DNA of 64,000 bases from assembly GCA_027625915.1 (NCBI GenBank), contig JANTQA010000057.1:9052001-9116000 (forward strand), in the 5' to 3' direction. Below the pieces are notes generated by a model. That model was not told the DNA's origin. It did no database searches and worked only from the letters and a program-made list of their open reading frames with translations. The position numbers were made by a program, and so were the translations under genes. Position 1 is the first letter of the stretch, and the number at the start of each line of letters is the position of its first letter. Source of the DNA: Anaeramoeba flamelloides (Eukaryota; Metamonada; Anaeramoebidae). Positions 13,342 to 25,285 of the stretch are shown here, piece by piece.

Positions 13342-14784
13342 TTAATAATTTTTTTTAATTCTAATCGATTTTACATCATTCATAATTTGTTGAGCTTCTC
13401 TGAGCAACAGTAAAGATCTTTTTAAACGTTGTCTTTTTTCTTTTATTCCAATTTCTTCACTCATGATATCATCCAAAAGTTCTTCATCATAAATACTCGC
13501 CATCAATCTACCTTCAAGTTCTCTTTTGACTACATTAACCATTTTATACATGATACATTTTGGAATGTAATCATATATTGTTTCTCTAACTGCTTTAAAA
13601 TAACTTGTTACTACTTCTCTAATCAACCAAATATTTCTTTCTTCTTTTTTTTTACCAACCTTGCCACCTTGGCCAGCTCTATTTATCATTCTCATCCAAT
13701 CTGTTAAAGAATATTGATCTTCTGCGACAAGTTCTAAAATTGTTGAGTTGTCAAATAAAATAATATTATTTGGATGTTTAATTCTAAAATATAATTTTAA
13801 ATCAACCATTGTTGATGAACTTAGAGTATTTGTTCTAGTTTTTTTTAAAAAGGTATTTTTAATATTTTCTAAGGTTTTCAGGTTTGATAGAGGATTTTGA
13901 TTACCATTATTATTACCATTATTATTATTGTTGTTGTTATTATTATTATTATTATTATTATTGTTATTGTTATTATTGTTATTATTATTTTGGTAGTTTT
14001 GATTCATATTATTTTGTTGCTTCTGCTGTTGATTTTTTATTTTTTGTTGTTCTAATTCTTCATTAGTTTGTACAATACATCCTTCTAGTGGGATGGTAAT
14101 TAATACTTCCTCGCTTGAAGGACTAGCAAAAACATATAAGGTCCTTTCTTTTAAAACAAACCACTTTTGACTCCATTTTTTTTGTTTCCCCCCTTTCATT
14201 GTCAAATAGCCTTCAAAAAAATCTTTGTGTTTTTCTTTTGAATATTTTTGAATATTTAAAGCTGGGTGATCAAAATTAATATAAGCTAATTGCATATTGA
14301 CAATTTTTGTCACTAATACCATTGTTGGTTTTCTTACCTTTTTAATTAAATCATTGGAAAGCACTAAGATTCGATCTTTTAATCTTGGAAACATTTCAAA
14401 TTGTTCAATTTTATTCGCGGTGTCACTAATTATTTCAATCAATTCCTTTTCAATATTGGTTACACAATTTTGCACTGGCTTTGTTAATTTGGTAATACCT
14501 GCTCTAATTGCCCAATGGAATGCCTTTTCTGGGACACCCAGTCTTGAAATGGCCCCTTCTGCATTTTGAATGTATCTTTGGATTTTCTTATCACTTAAAC
14601 CTTCTTCCATTTTTTGATCTCGGATTTCTTTTACTAATGTTTTGATAAAATGCCTTCGAATTCTGGCTCCTCCAACAATATGTGTTGCAAACCTTTCATC
14701 CTTAATATCATCTTTTTCGGATGATGCACCATCAATTAAATTTTTAAATTCTTGTGAAAAACTTGATAAAGCACTGAAGGCAAT
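13342..14784 (-). CDS. Dynamin-like GTPase, exon 2 (stalk, PH domain, GED)
   Basis: Second exon of a classical dynamin: residues 462-941 of the joined protein, stop TAA at 13344-13342. The acceptor TTATTAG|ATTGCC (AG at 14786-14785) is phase 0 and restores the middle domain (IAFSALSSFSQEFKN, IVGGARIRRHF). The stalk continues through VNMQLAYINFDHPAL. A PH domain follows from about residue 650 (FFEGYLTMKGGKQKKWSQKW) to about 836 (LTDWMRMINRAG), split by a Gln/Asn-rich insert (about 710-760) in the loop after the first strands. The GED occupies about 845-941 (WLIREVVTSYFKAVRETIYD). There is no proline-rich tail; the protein ends with the GED. The PH domain suggests a plasma-membrane or endocytic fission dynamin rather than a DRP1-type organelle dynamin, which lacks PH; this is inference. 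Confidence 0.93.
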   Translation of the reverse strand: MAFSALSSFSQEFKNLIDGASSEKDDIKDERFATHIVGGARIRRHFIKTLVKEIRDQKMEEGLSDKKIQRYIQNAEGAISRLGVPEKAFHWAIRAGITKLTKPVQNCVTNIEKELIEIISDTANKIEQFEMFPRLKDRILVLSNDLIKKVRKPTMVLVTKIVNMQLAYINFDHPALNIQKYSKEKHKDFFEGYLTMKGGKQKKWSQKWFVLKERTLYVFASPSSEEVLITIPLEGCIVQTNEELEQQKIKNQQQKQQNNMNQNYQNNNNNNNNNNNNNNNNNNNNNNNNGNNNGNQNPLSNLKTLENIKNTFLKKTRTNTLSSSTMVDLKLYFRIKHPNNIILFDNSTILELVAEDQYSLTDWMRMINRAGQGGKVGKKKEERNIWLIREVVTSYFKAVRETIYDYIPKCIMYKMVNVVKRELEGRLMASIYDEELLDDIMSEEIGIKEKRQRLKRSLLLLREAQQIMNDVKSIRIKKNY

Positions 14785-16184
14785 CTAATAATTTAAATTG
14801 TTATGATTTAAAAAAAAATAAAATTAGAAAAATATCAAGAATTTAATTTATAAATTAAAAAATTATTTTGTTTTGGTAATTTGGGAAAGTTATTTCTTTA
14901 AATGATTAAAAAATTATTTTCAAAGCATCTATTAAAATATAAAAATAAGTGTATATATCTTTTTTTTTTTTTTTTTTTCAAAATTAAATGTTTTTTGGAT
15001 TTTTCTTTTTGATAAATTATTTTGAAATAAAGTATTTTGTTGTGATAATATTCAATATTATTCGACAACGAACATTTGTTTGATCGTGGCTTAATTAAAA
15101 AGGAAATTGAATGAAAAAAGTCCAAAATTCTGTTTTTATAATTTAAGAGGTTGTTTTAATAATGATTGACATATGGAAATTTATGAAAGAAATTTTGAAA
15201 ACTTTTATGAAATCACTCGTATTAAAAATAAAGTTTATTAGAGGTGAAATTCGAAAAAGTAAAAATTAGGGATTTTAGTTTAATTAAAACATGATCATTT
15301 TAATTTTGATATTTTAAAACCTAAATTAAGTGAGAAATCATCTGACAATCCATTCAAAAAAAAATAAGTATCATTTCCACAAAAAATTGTTGGAAAAAAA
15401 ATAACAGAAACAACATAATGAAAGGGGAATATGATCATAGCTAAAACACGATGATCCTTGAAAACTGTTTAAGACCCCTGTGAAGTGATAACATTAATTT
15501 TTGATTCTTCTTTTAAGCCAAAAAATGATGTTTAAAAATAAAATGATAAATATAAATGTTGATAGAGCTCTAAAAAAAATTTCAGTTTATTTTTTTAGAT
15601 GAATAAGAGAATTTAACCCTTTATTCTCTTTATTAAGAAAGTCTCTAATTGAAAAATGGTTCAAAATTGAAGTAAATTCGTATTATTTAAATTCTTTCAA
15701 CTAACGGATTTTTAGTGTTTTTTGCTTAGTAGTTACATATAATAAGCGATTTCCAAAAAAGAGGAGCAAATTTATTTTAGAATATCTTTATTAAACAATT
15801 ATACATATAAAACTATTTAAATATATAAAATCATTAACTATCATTTATTGATTCTTGATATAACAATTCAATTTGTTTGTTAGTATTACATAAATTAAAG
15901 ATATGAAAATTTCTGATCTCGGTTTTATATGATGTTTTTTTAAGGGGTAAAAATTGGTAGTGATTATTTTTTTATTATTCTTGTAAAAATCGTTTTTATA
16001 AGGGGACTTTAGACTCGATTAAATCCCCGATAGAATGGAAAACTTATAACTGTATTGTATTGTTCAAAAAAATGTTTGTGACTTTGTCATATTTCCAGAT
16101 TTTTTTTGAAATTATCCTCGTTTTGTTTTCTCCAAAAAAAGTGTTTATTTTTTTTTTCATTTTTTGGAAATCTTTTGATTTAAC

Positions 16185-16712
16185 ATAAGCACCATTTCAC
16201 TCAAAGTTGGTCCAGCCAAAAATGAAAATTTCATTTTTTTTTTAAGAATCAACCAATATTAAGATTGTTTCGAAATAATTAACTTCATATTAGAGTTGAT
16301 CTTCATAAAAGAAATACCTGAACAAACAATAAAATTTTTGAAAAAAATAAAGTGTTAAAAAAATTTTTTGCCCCTTTCATTGGAATGTCTCATGCAAAAT
16401 TTCTCAATTCCTTTGGAAAATTCAAAGTGTTGACAATCAAGATTTTCAAAGGATAAATATATGAATTTTTAAAGGAATTACAAAGCCTCAATTTTCTTAA
16501 AGTTAATTTGGAGTTTCAAAAACTTTTTTTTTTTCAAATTCAATTTTTAAAAAAAATAAAAAAGAAAAGAATTATTTGACAAAATTAGAAAAAATGATCC
16601 TGATCAAAAACTTGAAATTTTATTTTGAGAAGAAAACTGAATTAATCTCATAGAATATGTTCGATTTATTCAATTAAATTGGCCCCATTTGACTGAAAAA
16701 GAGTTTTTTTTG
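16185..16712. mobile_element. Family M3 non-autonomous element, copy 1
   Basis: The left end CACCATTTCACTCAAAGTTG and the right end complement AAAACTCTTTTTCAGTCAAA are related inverted termini. The interior shares CTTTCATTGGAATGTCTCAT and long A/T segments with 41209-41600 and 53878-54447. No open frame. The termini resemble those of family M2. Confidence 0.7.
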
Positions 16713-16850
16713 AAATAACCCAATAGATATTGATTCAATCAGTATTAATATCCCACTTAATTTGATTTTAACAATTTACGAATAGATTCACTAACAAAGA
16801 GGAATTTTATAATTAAAATTATAATGAGTTGTTGAATTCTACCAGTTGGA

Positions 16851-17125
16851 AATGCCGTTAAGTTTTTTTTAATTTTTGAAATAAAAAGAAAATTTAAGAA
16901 ATTTTCGGTTTATTTCTTAAAATAAAAAAAAATGCCATTATCTTTTCCAGAATTAAAAAGAATTGTTAAAAATCTGAGATTTTAATCTATTCTTTTAAAT
17001 TCTGGAAAACCTAGGCACTCTACGGCACTTTTAGTTAGGTTTTCCAGAATTTAAAAGAATTGAGTAAATCTTTTATTTTACTCTATTCTTTTGAATCTTG
17101 GAAAACTTAGGCACTCTATGACACT
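16851..17125. repeat. Palindromic array (family P)
   Basis: Facing arms TTTTCCAGAATTTAAAAGAA and TTCTTTTAAATTCTGGAAAA, with GGCACTCTACGGCACTT spacers and an A/T hairpin at the left. Same modules as at 7441-7735 and 52556-53790. It abuts the LINE-like fragment that follows. Confidence 0.72.
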
Positions 17126-17139
17126 TCACAACACTCTAC

Positions 17140-17530
17140 AAGAATATTTTAAAATAATAAAAAATCAAAATTCTTTATTTGTAACCCAAAAACATTTAAA
17201 TAATGCTTCAAGTTCAATGTTTCTAAAATTTAGTACGTTTACTAACTGCTTAAATAGATATTACTACGTAATTAATAAAAATTTAAATAAATTTTGTCCT
17301 TTATGTTTAAAATATGAACAAAAGGAAATAATCTAAAATATTGATCGCTTTTTATGGGTTTGTCATTCCTATGAAAAAGATAGATTAATATTTCATAAAA
17401 AACTAAAAAGAATTAAACTTTAATAAAATAATTTTAAACCTGTGATAGTTCAAGACTATTTTCATTAATTAATAATCGTGAAATCTCTGAATTTACGCTT
17501 AAATTTCTGAAAGGTAATATAAGTCTAAGG
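17140..17530 (+). mobile_element. LINE-like retrotransposon fragment (C-terminal end of ORF2), decayed
   Basis: A frame starting in the preceding repeat (ATG 17091) encodes LNKFCPLCLKYEQKEII, then a TAA at 17334-17336, then NIDRFLWVCHSYEKDRL in the same frame. A CPLC knuckle followed by the FLWVCxSYE motif is the pattern found after the reverse transcriptase of many non-LTR retrotransposons (the zf-RVT-like tail). The stop in the middle and the lack of any reverse transcriptase core upstream mark it as a 5'-truncated dead fragment. A second copy of the same end lies at 62690-62920, including downstream ATTAATTAATAATyGTGAAA. The family name is an inference. Confidence 0.5.
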
Positions 17531-18784
17531 GCAACTAGAGTGTAAATTACACTTCTTACTTAATAATAATAAAAAAAAAAACAAAGAGGATTTTTTATGA
17601 AATTTATAAAAAAAAAAAATGCACCACTGTTTTGGAAATACCTTATAGTAATCGGATAATTTTCAGATTTGTTTTTAATTTATTTTTTCTTAGGTTTATC
17701 ATTTATGTTCGACATTTTTTTGATTGTTTTTGATTTGTTGATCACATAAATCCCAGGTGATAGAGGTATATCACATTACTATTACACTGAGATAAAATAT
17801 TTCTTTTTTTTTTTTATTAGGGTATGTTCAAATAAAACTGTTTTATAATTTCAAAACATTTTTTGCATTGGCCATATTCGCGAGAAGATACTGAATTTTG
17901 AATCCAGAATATTCTGTACAAATAATTATTTAATCCGCACTTTAACTCGGATTGTTGTATTTAAAGTAAAAAAAAAAAAATTGATAAAATTAACAGAATA
18001 AATTCGAATAAATGAAAATTTTACAATTTAATTTGCAATAAAAAAATGGGAATTTCATTTTTTAAATTTCAAAAGCTTAAGTCAGATTTCAGACAATATT
18101 TAAAACAAAAAGAAATAAAATAGAAAATAGGTACACGGAAATTTCACAAAAAGTTGGTTTAAATATAATAAAAAATCATTTAAGATTGAAATAAAAAATA
18201 TATTATTTTGTCCATAATACCTTTCAGGTATTTCTTAATTGTATTTGTTGAAATTTTTTTTTTAAATTGTAAAAAGTCTTCATGAAGTTGAATACGTCTC
18301 TCTTTAGTTTGGTTTTAAACTCTTTCATTGAAATTCCCAACCACAACAATGCGAATTGAGATCTTGAATTTGTTTTTTCGAATTGGTCATTTTTAAATTT
18401 AAAAAAATCAACATTTAAAAAAAAAATGCTTTTAAAAAGAGATATAATTTTGCTCTTATGAGATGCAATGATATTAGAACATGAGGTGTGCTGGTGAACA
18501 CTTTTGAGAGAATATGAACAATTTACAATTGTCCACCTTCCCGTGAAAATGGTCATTGTAAAAAATTATTTGAAAAATTCTAGGAGATTCTAAAATTTTA
18601 TAATAATTTAATATTTAAATTTCTGATTGGCTTTGAAAAAGGAATTGTCTTTAAAAAAAAAAGAATGGAAAATTTTTTCATATCAATCCTCAGATCGTAA
18701 CTTAAAATTAAAAATGAAATTATAATTGAAATTTAAATTGGAATTAAAAAATTTTTCCAATATTTTCCTTGATAACACAACACT

Positions 18785-19500
18785 AGTATGAAAAAATAAA
18801 ATTGAAAAAAAAAAGTTAGACAAAACTACAATTGCAATTATCATTTCATACTTGTTAATTGAGCTTATTCACAGTATAACCAACATTCCAGTTCTTAAGC
18901 TTCTTGAGGATATTGTATTTATTGTTGTCAATAGTACCACGATTTTGAAAAGTCTCTAGTCTAGAAAAAAAGGTCTATTTTTTGGGGTAAAAAATTTTCA
19001 ATGGATGTGACAATGAATTTTCTTTAAACTCAACTTTAGGATATTTTTTTGAAGAGATAATAACTAATAGTTTTGAAAACACTCTACTCATTTAAAAAAA
19101 CTCAAATACAGAAAAAAAATAACTATGATAAATATTGGAAAATCAAAGAAAAAATATTTTTTCCAATTTAAAACATTAAATTATTCTTTAATAGTCCAAA
19201 TGATTCGTTCCCTATTTGAAATATATTCATTAGATTTAAAATACTTTTAAAGTATTATAAAATGACCTCTTATCTGTGAAGAAAAAAGTTTTCAAATTTT
19301 TTACTATTAAATTGAAAAAAAATATTACTGGAACCTTAGAAAATTGGATTTTCCAATTTAAATTGTAAAATATCTTTAAAAATATTTTTTGAGCAAAGAT
19401 CCTTTATTAACCAATAGTTTATATTCTAATTGAAGTTAGTAAAAAGGGTAAAATTAGCAAATATTTAATTTTTTTTTGAAAAAATTTTTTCATGATTGTA
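18785..19500 (-). mobile_element. Family T repeat, copy B (uninterrupted)
   Basis: Reverse-complement match to copy A (7065-8090) and same-strand match to split copy C. It starts at CAACACTAGTATG and contains GATAATAACTAATAGTTTTG. It lacks the palindromic array found in A and C, running straight through that point (about 19125-19160). It lies just downstream of the dynamin donor site. Confidence 0.72.
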
Positions 19501-19549
19501 AAGTCTCAACAAAAATAAATGAGAAAAAAAAAAAATAACAATAACTTAC

Positions 19550-20932
19550 TTGTTTTCTTTTAAGGTCAGAATCCCCGCCACCAATTTTTTCAAGTTCTTT
19601 TTGGGTGGATACTAATTGCGTATCTACATTTTTTTTAATTTGAGGAAGACATTTTCTAATATGAGAAATCAATTTGTTGTTCAAAACCTTGGCCAAATAT
19701 TTGGAGCCCATTTTGTCAGCCATGTGCATATAGGTGGAATGGCTTTGAAAGAAATTCTGCTCGCTTCTTTTGGCGGATTGTACGTCTTTATTGTTTTGGA
19801 GGTCCTTTTGAGATCTGTTGACGACACCAATAAATTTCAAATCGAGGATATTGCCTTCCAAAATGTCGAGTGCGTCTGTTCCTTCATCCATAAGATCCAA
19901 TTTTGTCAAGACACCGACTGTCCTGTCCCTTTTGGGGTCCACTTGCTTGGCCAATTTTAAGGAATCGGAATTTGCCAAATCAATGTTTGCAGGGGTGACA
20001 GCCAGGATGATGCAATTGGGCTTGCTGATGTAATTTAAAACCATGTCATTGATTTGCTGCTCAATGTCCTCGGGCTGATCACCGACAGCGATCTTGGTGA
20101 CTCCGGGCAAATCGATCATGGTCAAATTGACAACATTTGGAGAGTACAGTTTCAAATTAATAGGAATTGGGCTGAGCCCTTTATTCTGGCCTGTGATGCG
20201 ATCTGTGTCCTTGACGATCTCTGCCTCGATTTCCTTGTAGTCGTAGTATTTTTTTTCCCCCTTATGTAAGAATTGCCCATACTCGCTTTGAATCGTTGTG
20301 TCTCGGATTAATTGAAGCACCAATGGCCTTCTTGTCACAATCCCACTCCCTCTTGGCAAAAAGTCTCTTCCGACAACAGACTCCAGTACAGACGATTTCC
20401 CAGACGATTGGCAGCCGACAACAGCTATTTGTGGCAAATCTAAATTAGACATTCCCACTTTCGTAAATGCGTCTTGCAATTTGTTCACAATTGTAATCAA
20501 TTTCTCCCCATCAACCTCATCGGTTTTTGTTGACTTTTTTTTTTTTGTTTTTTTATTTTTATTCTTGTTCTTGTTCTTTGAAGATCTCTTTTTCTTCTGT
20601 ATTCTTCCTTTTTTTTTGATTTTCTGGATTTTTTTCTTTGCTTTTTTTGCTTCCTCTTTTTTGGTATTTGGCTTAATAACGATTGGCGCAGTAATGTCTA
20701 AAGGTGGTCTGAAGTTTTTTATGTCGAGATCTTGTTTCTTTTTTGTTTTTTTTTTCTTTCGGGTAACTTTTCCTTTTTCGTTCGTTGCAGATTTTTTTTT
20801 TTTTCTTGTTTTTTTGGTTTTTGTGTTTGGGTTTTGGTAATAATCTTTTTTTAAATTCCTATCTGTCGAGTCCTCGGTTTTTTTAACCTTTCTTTTTTTT
20901 TTTGTTCTTTTTTTCTTAGGTTTTTGGCTCAT
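19550..20932 (-). CDS. Dynamin-like GTPase, exon 1 (Lys-rich extension and GTPase domain)
   Basis: First exon, 461 codons, ATG at 20932. Residues 1-140 are an extremely Lys/Arg-rich tail, predicted disordered. From about residue 141 comes a typical dynamin GTPase: P-loop GCQSSGKSS (173-181), switch I TRRP (200-203), DLPG (274-277), TKLD (343-346) and NRSQ (372-375), then the start of the stalk. Dynamins hydrolyse GTP while assembled as helices around membrane necks. All five GTPase motifs are intact, so the enzyme should be active. The exon ends at CAA|GTAAGT. The basic tail is unusual because classical dynamins start almost directly with the bundle-signalling helix. No in-frame ATG lies just before [18 protein letters not shown], so a normal-length product from this exon would need another start. 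Past the donor the frame reads a few Phe-rich codons and stops. Confidence 0.94.
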
Positions 20933-21477
20933 TGAAAATTTGTAAAAAATGAATAACTGTTCCGTTTGCTGGTAAATTCAAAAAAGAATTTCTAATTTAT
21001 TCAACTTTACCTTCAATAACAATCCAATTCAAAGAATATTTCGAAGATCAAATATTTTTCCAAAATCTTCTTTACACTTAAACTCATAATCTAACTTTCG
21101 TTGTCTTTCTCCAAAACAAAATAAATCATTTGAAAAAAGGTAGAGTTATCGAAATTGAAAAATGTAATAATAACGAAAAAATTTTTTAGACTTTATCAGT
21201 TTTGAGAAGTTGAAACCTTTTTTCAATTTGTTTGGAGAGTTAAAGAGTTGTGAAATGAAAAAAATTTCCCAAAGTAAAATAAAAAAAGGGATTTATCAAT
21301 TAATAAGATAGCCGGAACGAGGAACTTTTTTTTTTTGTAAGAGCGTTATTCATCTTTTTTTCTCAGTTAGAGAGTGAAATACAATAATAATCAAATATTC
21401 TAGGTTTAAAAGTTTTTATATTTAAATAAAGCCAAAGTATTCTAATTTTTTGGATTCTTACAGAACCTAATTAACTC

Positions 21478-21712
21478 CTCACTAGTATGAAAAGATAAAA
21501 ATGAAAATTTCCAAGTTAAGTAAACCTATTACTTCAATAAACCTATTATCTTTACTAATCTCGTGACTCAAATATAGTCAACACACAAGTTCTTAAAAAT
21601 ATTGAGAATGTTATATTTATTGTTATGAGTAATAGGTCTTCAATTTAGCAAAGTCTCTAGTAGAAAAAAAAAAGGTTCTATTTTGAGGTAAAAATTTTTA
21701 AGGGATTATGCG
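21478..21712 (-). mobile_element. Family T repeat, copy C, first part
   Basis: It begins CACTAGTATGAAAAGATAAA and follows copy B through AAAGTCTCTAG to about 21712, where the similarity stops. It resumes at about 22937, so about 1.2 kb has been inserted or rearranged here. Confidence 0.65.
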
Positions 21713-22936
21713 CTCTTATTTCTTTTTTTCCCAAAGTTAATAGATTAATTATTTACACAAACGTACTCTCAAACCTGATAAACAAGTTCATTGATAAACT
21801 TTAGAGAAATTATTTTTCAATTTAAAAAGAGTTCATTTTTTACCAATATTTTTTTCAGTAAAAAGTTGATTTTTTTTGTAGGTATTTTTGGATCAAAAAA
21901 GACATAGAAAATTTTTAAAAACATTTTTATTATTATGGGAATAATAATTTGTGTAATTTCCAATATTCAGTATGAACAAATAATTTTTCATATTTTATCA
22001 TATTTTAAAAATATAATAAAAATATTTCAAATATTGAACCCTTGGAGATTGAAAAAATCGATCATTTCTTATATATACAAATATTTGTGAAATTAATTGA
22101 AATTTAAAAGACTTGTAACATTTGTTTCAAATACCAGAGTTAAAATAAGAAACAATTAGTATTAAAATAAGTTATTTGAGAATATATATTTTTTTTTTTT
22201 TTTATTAGAAATATTTATTTGAATTAGTTTTTTAATTTGAAAATCTTCAAAAAAGTGAGAAATAAAAATAAATTTTATATGATGCTTTTTATCATTGTGT
22301 TATTATTAATCCACTGAAAAAATTAAGATTGGGGCTATTAATTATTGATTAAAAATAATCAAATTAAAAAGTATTTCTCTAGATTATAAGTTGAATTTTC
22401 CCAGGTTTTAAAAAAGTATTTTTGTTGGAATTTTTAATTTATTGGTTTGTTTGTTTTTTTTTTTTTTTTTTTAAGTTTGATAATAAGAAAAAAAACGATT
22501 CGGACTGTTTATTAATAAAAAAAATGAGATTTTTTTCAAGTAAAAATTACATTATTGTAATTGTTTCGACAATTAAGTAGCTTTTTTTATACTGAGTTAT
22601 TCATAAACTTGATGATTTTTTTTTTTAAAGTGAATTTTACACACTTCTTACAGGGAATAAGCCATCTTTCTTCATTTACATAAATAATTTTTTATGAAAT
22701 AATTCCGAATAATGTTGGATTTTGAACTTTTTATAAAATTAGAAAAATGGATAAAACTTTTAAAACCAATAATTCATTTCTGAAAATAGCATTTAAGGTA
22801 AGTTTTGACTTTATAATTTTCAGATTTTTACTTGATTTTTCAATTTCAAGAAGTAAAATATTTTTTAAAAGTTTTTATTAAATCTAAAACAAGATTTTTT
22901 TTTTAGTTAACTAACACCTTCAATGTATATTACAAC

Positions 22937-23660
22937 GCGTTTTCGTTTAATTCAGCTTTAAGATATTTTTTGATTAGATAATAACTAATAGTTTTGAAAA
23001 TACTCTTTTCATCTAAAAAAGTCTTAATTCTGGAAAAATAATAATGAATGATAATTATTCAGTGTCTTATGTTTTCCAGAGTTTAAAAGAAGGGGGTAAA
23101 ATTCCACAGATTTACTCTATCTTTGTAAATCTTGGAAAACCTAATAAATTGATAATATATTTTCAAGAATTCAAAAGAATCAAGATAATGGAAGATTATA
23201 CTATATTATTTTAATTCAGAAAAACCAAACAATATTTTTCGTTTAATTTGAAATAAAATGAAAGTTTATTTATTTCATGGTTTATTTCAAAAATAAAAAA
23301 AAAACCTAACAAAAATATCAAAAAAATATTTTTTCGATTTCAAAACACAAATAATTCTTGAATCATCCAATAATTGATTCCCTATTTAAAGATATTTAAC
23401 AGATTTAAGATACTTTAAAAATATAATTAAATGAACTCTTAACTGTGAAGAATTTTTTTTTCTGAATTTTTTATTATTAAAGTTAATAAAAAATAAAACC
23501 TGGAAAATTGAATTTTTCAAATTAAATTGTAAAATATCTTTGTAAATATTACTTTATTCAAGCTCTTTTATTAACCAATATTCTTATGTATAATTGAAGT
23601 TATTAAAAAAATGTAAAATTATCAAATGTTTATATTTTTTTGAAAAAATCTTTATATGTT
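22937..23660 (-). mobile_element. Family T repeat, copy C, second part, with palindromic array
   Basis: It resumes with TTCAGCTTTAAGATATTTTT and GATAATAACTAATAGTTTTG as in copy B. It is then interrupted at about 23030-23330 by a family P palindromic array at the same relative position as in copy A, and continues (ATTAACCAATATTC) to about 23660. Confidence 0.65.
23030..23330. repeat. Palindromic array (family P) inside family T copy C
   Basis: Degenerate modules TTTTCCAGAGTTTAAAAGAA and AATCTTGGAAAACCTAA, plus an A/T hairpin at the right. It occupies the same site in family T as the array at 7441-7735. Confidence 0.6.
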
Positions 23661-23755
23661 CCTCTTAGGTTTCTACAACCATCAATAAATTTTTACAAAA
23701 AAAAAAAAAAGCCAAATTAAAAAAATTAATACCCCCAAAATGATTAAATAAGTGG

Positions 23756-23760
<5 letters not shown>

Positions 23761-23810
<50 letters not shown>
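23761..23810. repeat. (TA)25 dinucleotide tract
   Basis: Fifty bases of uninterrupted TA. Shorter TA tracts occur at about 56994-57017, 57374-57402 and 58145-58168, the last three next to MITE ends. Confidence 0.95.
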
Positions 23811-23815
<5 letters not shown>

Positions 23816-25285
23816 GTAGTTAAATTTATTTAAATACTAACTAACAAATATTAATCTATTAAATAATTAAATATCATCAACCAATTCATGGTGGTTTTAT
23901 AATGAACTAAAACCACTTAAACTTTTTATCAAACACTATAAAAAAATTGGAAAAAACGAAATAGATTCTTTAATTGGAAAAAGAAAATAACAAAACACTG
24001 AAAATTCAAACAATACGTCATAGTTGGAAAAATAGAAATTATTTTAAAAATGGAATGAAAATGTATAGAAATACGGTCCCGTAAAAAAATTAACTGTTTC
24101 ACACTTTTTAGAATTGGGTTTATTTTGTTATATAAGATATTTGTTTTGTTATTCCTTGTTTAAGAATGGGTCATTTTTTCAGAAAAATGTATTTTTATTA
24201 AATTAAAACTTTTTACAAAATGATTTTTTTATTTTAAATGTAATATATCAACATATTTCATTATTATTTGTTTTAAAGGTAATCTGAAATAATTTCATCA
24301 TCTTCAAATTAGTGTTTATTTTACATTTATACATTAAACATTCACCCATTTTTTTTATTACTCAATAAAGTAGTGTGGTTTTATAATATACCGACTTTTA
24401 ATAGTTTTTCTTGATTTAATTAAAATTTCAGATTTTTTTCAAGATTCTATATTAAAAATGTATTAATTGATCTTTTTATATTAGAATAAAAATAATTCCA
24501 AAATATTTTTATAAATGTTTGATTTAAATATGTATAAATAAAATAATATCTCACTATTTTGTATTTAAATGTTGTTAACCATAGTACTACGATTAAATTT
24601 TTTAAAAAAATATATCTATTGTAAGGGTTTTTAATTAGTCCTATTTATCCTAATTCCTAAAATATTCTACCAAAAAAATATTTTTATAATTTTGTTAAAA
24701 ATCTTTTCTTTCTCATGATTTCTTTTACAAACTCCATTCAAACCTTTAAAAAAAAAAAAAAAAAAAAACAAATAAAATAATTATTATGAGAATTTTTCTA
24801 TTAAAGTAAATTTTTAAACACCTTAAACGATTATCTTTCACTAAGATTTCGAATGGCGAAAAAATAATTATTTTTATTTCAAAAAAAAAAATAACTATAA
24901 AAAATCATTATTTTATTTCTCATCAATATTACTTATAAACTTTGACAACATATAATAAAAAATGTTTTAAATATTTATTTTTTACAAATATAATGGTTTT
25001 TACAAAAGAGATAAAAGCAGAGAAATTAATTTATGTTACACACAATTAAAACAAGTCAGGTTTCAAAAATTTTCTCAATTTTTTTCACTACAAATAAATG
25101 AAAATGACAAAACCAGAATTTTTCAGAAATAATTACTAGAAAGTAAAATAAAAAAAAAAAAACAGATTGAAGCCAGAAATATACTCTTTACTTTCAAACT
25201 AATGTTATAAATTTTCTTTTCAAAGATTGTATTTTGTCATGAATTGTGCTTTCAAAATATTAAGATTGAGAAATCTTGTTTAAAA

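Larger units (their letters stand above)
14785..19549 (-). other. 4.8-kb phase-0 intron of the dynamin gene
   Basis: Deduced intron of 4765 bases: donor CAA|GTAAGT at 19549-19548, acceptor TTATTAG at 14785. Joining the flanking exons restores the dynamin middle domain with no missing segment. The intron holds a family M3 element (16185-16712), a palindromic array (16851-17125), a LINE-like fragment (about 17140-17530) and family T copy B (18785-19500), which comes to within about 50 bases of the donor. The stretch 14800-16180 shows nothing recognisable. Confidence 0.85.
20933..25285. other. Gene-free spacer with split family T copy, palindromic array and TA repeat
   Basis: 4.35 kb between the dynamin start and the 3' end of the 547-residue gene. 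It contains the two halves of family T copy C, a 1.2-kb insert between them, a palindromic array and a (TA)25 tract. The remainder (about 23815-25285) shows only A/T-rich sequence and homopolymers. The dynamin promoter must lie next to 20933 but is not recognisable. Confidence 0.6.

Noticed and set aside
18224-18556. 110-codon frame on the minus strand within the dynamin intron
   Set aside because: No recognised motif, and the flanking exons join without missing dynamin sequence. A frame of this length is not surprising by chance in 64 kb of such DNA.
19616-20840. Plus-strand frames opposite dynamin exon 1
   Set aside because: Antisense to a fully conserved GTPase; composition mirrors the Lys-rich tail.
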